The position numbers and the translations under genes are program-made. This document shows, in pieces, positions 5,886-9,730 of a stretch of DNA of 9,730 nucleotides. Location: assembly GCA_934659445.1 (NCBI GenBank), contig CAKUHV010000065.1:1-9730 (forward strand), given 5' to 3'. How positions within the stretch are numbered: the first letter of the stretch is position 1; each line of letters begins with the position of its first letter. The notes beneath the pieces are model-generated. The model saw only the letters and a list, made by a program, of their open reading frames with translations. It had not been told where the DNA came from and ran no database searches. The stretch is from an uncultured Oscillospiraceae bacterium. GTDB lineage: Bacteria > Bacillota > Clostridia > Oscillospirales > Oscillospiraceae.

Positions 5886-6710
5886 TCACGCCGTCTCCAG
5901 GGCAGCCAGCTCTTTCAGCGTCTCCTCCATATGGGAGCTCCATGGGCTGTCGTCAAAGGGCTGTGAGATGGGCTCTGTCACGACATAGCGGGCGATGGCC
6001 TGCTCAAACTCGGCTTTGGTGATCGGCTCTCCGTTGCGGTAATAGTAGTTCTCGGGATCGGGGGCGTCGTCGTCATACTCTGGGCTTTCGATCCACTCGC
6101 TGTAGATCCGGTCCTCGTAGCACTCTGTGTGGTCCAGAAAGCGGTAGGTGTAAAAGGTCAGGTCGGTGCTGCCATGGCACAGGACGCCATAGGCGCCGTC
6201 CGGGGCCTGGATCAGGCTGACCTGGTCGGTGATGCCCCCCATCTGGCCATCGTTGCCCCGGTCGATGGGGCCGCCCAAGGTGGTGAGCTGCAGCTCCCGC
6301 TCCATCCACTGCCAGGCCCAGCAGTCCATATCCCCGGTGGCCACCAGCAGCTCCGGCACGCCGTCGCCGTCCATGTCCACCAGCCGGGCGTACTGAATGT
6401 CCGTCCTGCCCTCCAGCGCGGCGCTCATGGCCCCGGCCATTTCGGCCTGCCAGCCGTTCTCTGCAGACTGTCCACTGTCGTCAGCTGTCTGGGAGCCGTC
6501 CCCGGTCTGTGCAGACGACACGTCAGAGGGCGGAAACTCCGCCTTGGTCTGGGACCCGTCCCCCTCTCCGGAGGACGCCGCGGGGGGAACGGTCTGCACC
6601 TGGGATAAGTCCGCACTCGTCTCTCCGGAGATGCTCCCCGGGGAGGTTTTCTCCGCGCAGCCGGCCAGCAAGGCCGCAGCGGTCAAAAAGATCAGCGCGA
6701 TCCGTTTCAT
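5886..6710 (-). CDS. Secreted lipoprotein of unknown function with a DxDxDG motif
   Basis: I do not recognise a named family for this 274-residue protein. It begins with a lipoprotein signal peptide: MKR, a hydrophobic run, and the lipobox LLAGC with the lipidated cysteine at residue 18. It is therefore expected to be anchored on the outer face of the cytoplasmic membrane. Residues 19-85 form a Ser/Gly/Thr/Asp-rich linker in which GDGSQT occurs twice (50-55 and 70-75). The folded part, about 86-274, contains RLVDMDGDGVPELLVA (109-124), a calcium-loop-like D112-x-D114-x-D116-G motif of the FG-GAP/VCBS kind. It also has acidic, aromatic-rich stretches such as the one at 202-224. AGGAGGGG (complement of 6715-6722) supports the start. 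It has its own promoter and converges on ackA. An extracellular binding role is possible but not shown. Confidence 0.85.
   Translation of the reverse strand: MKRIALIFLTAAALLAGCAEKTSPGSISGETSADLSQVQTVPPAASSGEGDGSQTKAEFPPSDVSSAQTGDGSQTADDSGQSAENGWQAEMAGAMSAALEGRTDIQYARLVDMDGDGVPELLVATGDMDCWAWQWMERELQLTTLGGPIDRGNDGQMGGITDQVSLIQAPDGAYGVLCHGSTDLTFYTYRFLDHTECYEDRIYSEWIESPEYDDDAPDPENYYYRNGEPITKAEFEQAIARYVVTEPISQPFDDSPWSSHMEETLKELAALETA
6487..6563. repeat. 17-bp direct repeat inside the lipoprotein linker
   Basis: The segments 6487-6503 and 6547-6563 match at 16 of 17 bases and are exactly 60 bp (20 codons) apart. Both encode GDGSQT on the - strand. Outside the 17 bases the units do not align, so this is either a decayed duplication or repeated linker codons. 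Confidence 0.7.
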
Positions 6711-6759
6711 ATTGCCCCTCCTATGCCCCCTTCGGGCCGGGGGCCGCAGTTACCCCCGG

Positions 6760-6788
6760 ATTATACTACCCCACTTTCAAAAAATCAA
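6760..6788 (-). promoter_or_regulatory. Promoter of the lipoprotein gene
   Basis: On the - strand, TTGATT (complement of 6783-6788) and a consensus TATAAT (complement of 6760-6765) are 17 bases apart. Transcription would start near 6753, giving a leader of about 43 bases before the ATG. It lies downstream of the V-ATPase terminator, so the lipoprotein gene is a separate unit. Confidence 0.75.
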
Positions 6789-6843
6789 CTGTATATTTGC
6801 TTATGAACGCCGTAATTGACCGCTTTAGCACCAGTTTTATCTC

Positions 6844-6880
6844 AAAAGGGGGCCCGCCGATATTGGCGGGCCCCCTTTTT
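6844..6880. terminator. Symmetrical terminator at the end of the V-type ATP synthase operon
   Basis: The arms 6844-6858 and 6865-6879 pair perfectly over 15 bp around a six-base loop, with an A tract on one side and a T tract on the other. It can therefore act in both directions. The gene that needs it is the V-ATPase D subunit on the - strand, which stops at 6913. The rest of the 202-bp gap 6711-6912 holds only the lipoprotein promoter and leader. Confidence 0.88.
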
Positions 6881-6912
6881 ATGGTCCGGTCCTCTCTCGC
6901 ATCCTCTGCGGC

Positions 6913-7611
6913 CTACGCCTGCTCCTGTGTGAAGTCCTCCAAGATCCTGGCGTCCTCCGCCCGGCGCTCCTGGATGCTCTCCTTCAGCAGCATATCCTTC
7001 ACCTTCATCAGCCGGATGGTGTTGGCCCGCTCGTTCTCGTCCAGCTTCATGGTGATATACTTGATGTTGGCCTGCATCTCCGGGATCTTCACATACTCCA
7101 GGGCGTTCACCCGGCGGCGGGTCTTTTCGATCTCCTGGGCCAGCAGCTGGCTAGTCTTTTCCACCTCGGCCAGGCGCAGCATGTCCTGGAACACCCGGGC
7201 CATTTCATCCACCGCGTCGTCCAGTTCGCCGCTGGTCTGGGCAAAGCCGTAGGGGTAGACCTCTCCGGCGGCCTGGCTCTTGGTGTGGAACTGGTACCGG
7301 GGCACGTCCACAGACATGATGTTCTGGAAGGTCATGTCCACAGACACGCTCTCCTTGGGATACAGCAGGGACTGCTCCAGCATCTCCGGGGACATGAGGG
7401 CGGAGGCCACGGTAAAGGAGCCGTTGGCCCGCATGAGGGACTCCTCTACCTTACGGCGCAGGGCGCGGTTCTCCCGCACCACATCCATGAACTGCTTCAT
7501 CAGCTCGTCCCGCTTGTCCTTCAGCAGCTTGTGGCCCCGCTGGGCGGTGCGCAGGCGGCCCTTCAGGCGGGTAAGCTCCATTCGGGTGGGATTGATCGTT
7601 GTGGAAGGCAT
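6913..7611 (-). CDS. atpD: V-type ATP synthase subunit D
   Basis: Subunit D is the central rotor shaft that runs through the A3B3 head and transmits rotation between ATP catalysis and the membrane ring. The protein is 232 residues. It has the family's basic N-terminal helix, TRMELTRLKGRLRTAQRGHK (residues 9-28), and the matching C-terminal helix, RRRVNALEYVKIPEM (165-179) followed by NIKYITMKLDENERA (182-196). These two long helices form the antiparallel coiled coil, with a globular middle part at about 70-130. AAGGAGGG (complement of 7617-7624) supports the ATG and overlaps the stop codon of atpB, which ends 11 bases upstream. This suggests coupled translation. It is the last gene of the operon, ahead of a strong terminator. 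Confidence 0.95.
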   Translation of the reverse strand: MPSTTINPTRMELTRLKGRLRTAQRGHKLLKDKRDELMKQFMDVVRENRALRRKVEESLMRANGSFTVASALMSPEMLEQSLLYPKESVSVDMTFQNIMSVDVPRYQFHTKSQAAGEVYPYGFAQTSGELDDAVDEMARVFQDMLRLAEVEKTSQLLAQEIEKTRRRVNALEYVKIPEMQANIKYITMKLDENERANTIRLMKVKDMLLKESIQERRAEDARILEDFTQEQA

Positions 7612-7622
7612 ACGATCCCTCC

Positions 7623-8999
7623 TTAGTCCTTCTTAGGCAGATATTTGTCGATATACTCCGGCTTGATCCGCTTCAGCTCGCCCCGGGGCAGAATGGACAG
7701 CAGCTCCCAGCCCAGGTCCAAAGTCTCCTGGATGGAACGGTTCTCGTCCACCCCCTGGGATACATAGCGCTTTTCAAACTCGTCGGCAAACTTGGCGTAC
7801 AGCAGATCCGTGGGGCTGAGGGCGGCCTCGCCCAGAATGGACATGAGTTCCTTGTTCTCCTTACCGGTGGCATAGGCGGCAAAGAGCTGGTTCATGGTTC
7901 CGGAGTGGTCCTCCCGGGTCTTGCCCGCGCCGGTGCCCTTGTCCTTCAGTCGGGACAGGGAGGGCAGCACGTCCACCGGCGGGTTGATGCCCTTACGGTA
8001 CAGCTCCCGGGACAGGATGATCTGCCCCTCGGTGATATAGCCGGTCAGGTCGGGGATGGGGTGGGTCTTGTCGTCCTCCGGCATGGTCAGAATGGGGATC
8101 ATGGTGATGGAGCCGTCCTTGCCCACCTGCCGTCCGGCCCGCTCATACATGGTGGCCAGGTCGGTATACAGATAGCCGGGGTAGCCCCGGCGGCCGGGGA
8201 CCTCTTTCTTGGCGGCGGAGATCTCCCGCAGGGCCTCGGCGTAGTTGGTGATATCCGTCAGGATGACCAGCACGTGCATCCCCTTCTCGAAGGCCAGATA
8301 CTCCGCGGCAGTCAGTGCCATACGTGGGGTGGCGATACGCTCCACGGCGGGGTCGTTGGCCAGGTTGGTGAACAGCACTGTGCGGTCGATGGCCCCGGTG
8401 CGCTTGAACTCGCTGACGAAGAACTCCGACTCCTCAAAGGTGATACCGATGGCGGCAAATACTACGGCAAAGTTGGACTCCCCGTCCAGCACCTTGGCCT
8501 GCCGGGCGATCTGGGCGGCCAGCTGGGCGTGGGGCAGGCCGGAGCCGGAGAAGATGGGCAGCTTCTGCCCGCGGACCAGGGTATTCAGGCCGTCGATGGT
8601 GGAGATCCCCGTCTGAATAAACTCATTAGGGTAGTTGCGGGCGGCGGGGTTCATGGCCAGGCCGTTGATGTCCCGATACTCGTCGGCCAGAATGGCGGGG
8701 CCGCCGTCAATGGGCTGCCCCATGCCGTTGAACACCCGGCCCAACATATCGCCGGACACGGCCAGCTGCAGGGGGTGGCCCAAAAAGCGGATCTTGGACT
8801 GGGCCAGGTTGATGCCGGCGGAGGACTCGAACAGCTGCACCACGGCGGTGTCGCCATTCACCTCCAGCACCTTGCAGCGGCGGACAGTGCCGTCGGTCAG
8901 CTCGATCTCCGCCAATTCGTCATAGGTTACGCCCTGAACATGGTTGACCACCATCAGGGGGCCGGAAATCTCTTGAATGGTTTTATACTCCCGAATCAC
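7623..8999 (-). CDS. atpB: V-type ATP synthase subunit B
   Basis: Subunit B is the non-catalytic nucleotide-site subunit that alternates with A in the A3B3 head. At 458 residues it has the usual length. Family features are [15 protein letters not shown] (residues 4-18), [10 protein letters not shown] (91-100) and [20 protein letters not shown] (125-144). A degenerate P-loop, [11 protein letters not shown] (151-161), lacks the Walker A lysine, as is normal for [21 protein letters not shown] (267-286) and DVLPSLSRL (343-351) follow; R350 in the latter corresponds to the arginine finger that reaches the A-subunit site. The start is GTG, read from 8999, and overlaps the A-subunit stop in a GTGA arrangement, so translation is probably coupled. 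A purine-rich site at about 9007-9018 precedes it. Confidence 0.97.
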   Translation of the reverse strand: MIREYKTIQEISGPLMVVNHVQGVTYDELAEIELTDGTVRRCKVLEVNGDTAVVQLFESSAGINLAQSKIRFLGHPLQLAVSGDMLGRVFNGMGQPIDGGPAILADEYRDINGLAMNPAARNYPNEFIQTGISTIDGLNTLVRGQKLPIFSGSGLPHAQLAAQIARQAKVLDGESNFAVVFAAIGITFEESEFFVSEFKRTGAIDRTVLFTNLANDPAVERIATPRMALTAAEYLAFEKGMHVLVILTDITNYAEALREISAAKKEVPGRRGYPGYLYTDLATMYERAGRQVGKDGSITMIPILTMPEDDKTHPIPDLTGYITEGQIILSRELYRKGINPPVDVLPSLSRLKDKGTGAGKTREDHSGTMNQLFAAYATGKENKELMSILGEAALSPTDLLYAKFADEFEKRYVSQGVDENRSIQETLDLGWELLSILPRGELKRIKPEYIDKYLPKKD

Positions 9000-9730
9000 T
9001 GTGCGTCCTCTCCCTTCTGGGCAATGACTGCGGTCTCCTCCTCCAGTTCCTGAGCCAGGGCCGCATACTCATCCTTGTAGCGGTCGGCGGGGACGGATTT
9101 GGCCCGGCCCAGCTTCTCCCGGGCCGGGATGGCGAACAGCGCCTCCAGCGCTCCGCCCTTCTCGGCGGCCGCTCGGCACTGGCCGTCGTAGTCGTGGATC
9201 ATGGCCAGCAGCTTCTCCTGCCGGTCGTACTCGGAATAGGAGTCCACATCTGCAAAGGAGTTCTGCTGCAAGAAATCCTCCCGGATGATCTTGGCAGTCT
9301 CCAGAGTGATCTGGTCCTTGGCGGACAGGGAGTCCTTGCCCACCAGCTGGACGATCTCGTTCAGGCTGGCCTCCTCCTGAAGCACCGCCATGGCCCACTC
9401 CCGGTTCTGCAGGAACTGGCGGCCCAGATGCTCGTCGAACCAGGGCTTCAGGCTGTCCAGATACAGGGAATGGGAGGTCAGCCAGTTGATGGCCGGGAAG
9501 TGCCGGCGATAGGCCAGAGAGGCGTCCAGAGCCCAGAACACCTTGACGATACGCATGGTGGCCTGGGATACGGGCTCGGACAGGTCGCCGCCGGGAGGAG
9601 ACACGGCGCCCACGGCAGTCAGGCTGCCCCGGCGGTCGTCGGTGCCGATGCAGGAGACGGAGCCCGCCCGCTCGTAGAACTGGGCCAGCCGGGAGGACAG
9701 ATAGGCGGGGTAGCCCTCCTCGCCGGGCAT
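8996..9730 (-). CDS. atpA: V-type ATP synthase subunit A, C-terminal part (cut by the window edge)
   Basis: The last 244 residues of the catalytic A subunit are visible; about 340 more, including the Walker A motif, should lie beyond position 9730. The ORF begins at the window edge with [20 protein letters not shown], an internal stretch of the nucleotide-binding domain, so this methionine is not the start. [20 protein letters not shown] (36-55) follows, then a helical C-terminal domain. A hydrolyses or makes ATP from ADP and phosphate at the A/B interface. The stop TGA overlaps the atpB start by three bases. The order A-B-D matches bacterial V-type operons (I-K-E-C-F-A-B-D); the remaining subunits and the promoter are expected to the right. 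Whether H+ or Na+ is moved depends on the membrane ring, which is not in view. Confidence 0.96.
   Translation of the reverse strand: MPGEEGYPAYLSSRLAQFYERAGSVSCIGTDDRRGSLTAVGAVSPPGGDLSEPVSQATMRIVKVFWALDASLAYRRHFPAINWLTSHSLYLDSLKPWFDEHLGRQFLQNREWAMAVLQEEASLNEIVQLVGKDSLSAKDQITLETAKIIREDFLQQNSFADVDSYSEYDRQEKLLAMIHDYDGQCRAAAEKGGALEALFAIPAREKLGRAKSVPADRYKDEYAALAQELEEETAVIAQKGEDAQ

Noticed and set aside
8540..8560. Loss of the Walker A lysine in the ATP synthase B subunit
   Set aside because: Expected: B is the non-catalytic subunit and normally has this degenerate loop. It is not an inactivating mutation.
7599..9053. Long open frame (484 codons) opposite atpB
   Set aside because: Its translation is Gly/Gln/Val/Leu/His-rich with no family motif. 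It is a mirror of a highly conserved gene in GC-rich DNA.
9728..9730. ATG at the right edge as the start of subunit A
   Set aside because: [10 protein letters not shown] is an internal conserved stretch of the A subunit; the gene continues outside the window.
1..9730. A new defence, mobile or biosynthetic system
   Set aside because: Every large gene but the lipoprotein falls in a known family with a housekeeping or transport role. No spaced repeats, transposase, recombinase, reverse transcriptase or toxin gene was seen.

Overview
The window is GC-rich chromosomal DNA with strong AGGAGG-type ribosome binding sites, a V-type ATP synthase operon, a TmcAL-type tRNA(Met) acetate ligase and an acetate kinase. 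Together these point to an anaerobic, acetate-producing member of the Bacillota, probably a high-GC gut clostridium of the Oscillospiraceae (Flavonifractor/Lawsonibacter-like). The phylum-level guess is fairly secure. The family-level guess is inference.

Layout, left to right. Positions 1-75 hold the 3' part of a tRNA-Leu(CAG) gene, followed by its terminator. On the + strand, a MATE-family efflux transporter (181-1551) ends in a strong terminator and is followed by gluQ (1638-2561), a glutamyl-Q tRNA(Asp) synthetase. Convergent to gluQ on the - strand are a LOG-family phosphoribohydrolase-like protein (2595-3131) and, upstream of it, tmcAL (3210-4454). A 164-bp gap with promoter-like sequences separates tmcAL from the divergent acetate kinase gene ackA (4619-5818), which ends in a 13-bp-stem terminator. 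On the - strand follow a lipoprotein of unknown function (5886-6710) with its own good promoter, a symmetrical terminator (6844-6880), and the 3' end of a V-type ATP synthase operon in the order A (partial, cut by the window edge), B, D.

How the genes relate. Acetate kinase makes ATP and acetate from acetyl phosphate. TmcAL uses acetate and ATP to acetylate the wobble cytidine of elongator tRNA(Met), so the divergent tmcAL/ackA pair joins a metabolite producer and a consumer. GluQ and TmcAL are both tRNA wobble-modification enzymes. The V-type ATP synthase couples ATP to cation movement across the membrane.

I found no CRISPR array, transposon, phage gene, toxin-antitoxin pair or defence system, and nothing I would call a new biological system. 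The window is mostly housekeeping. The second-look items are regulatory details, one gene with lower-GC composition (LOG), and an uncharacterised lipoprotein.
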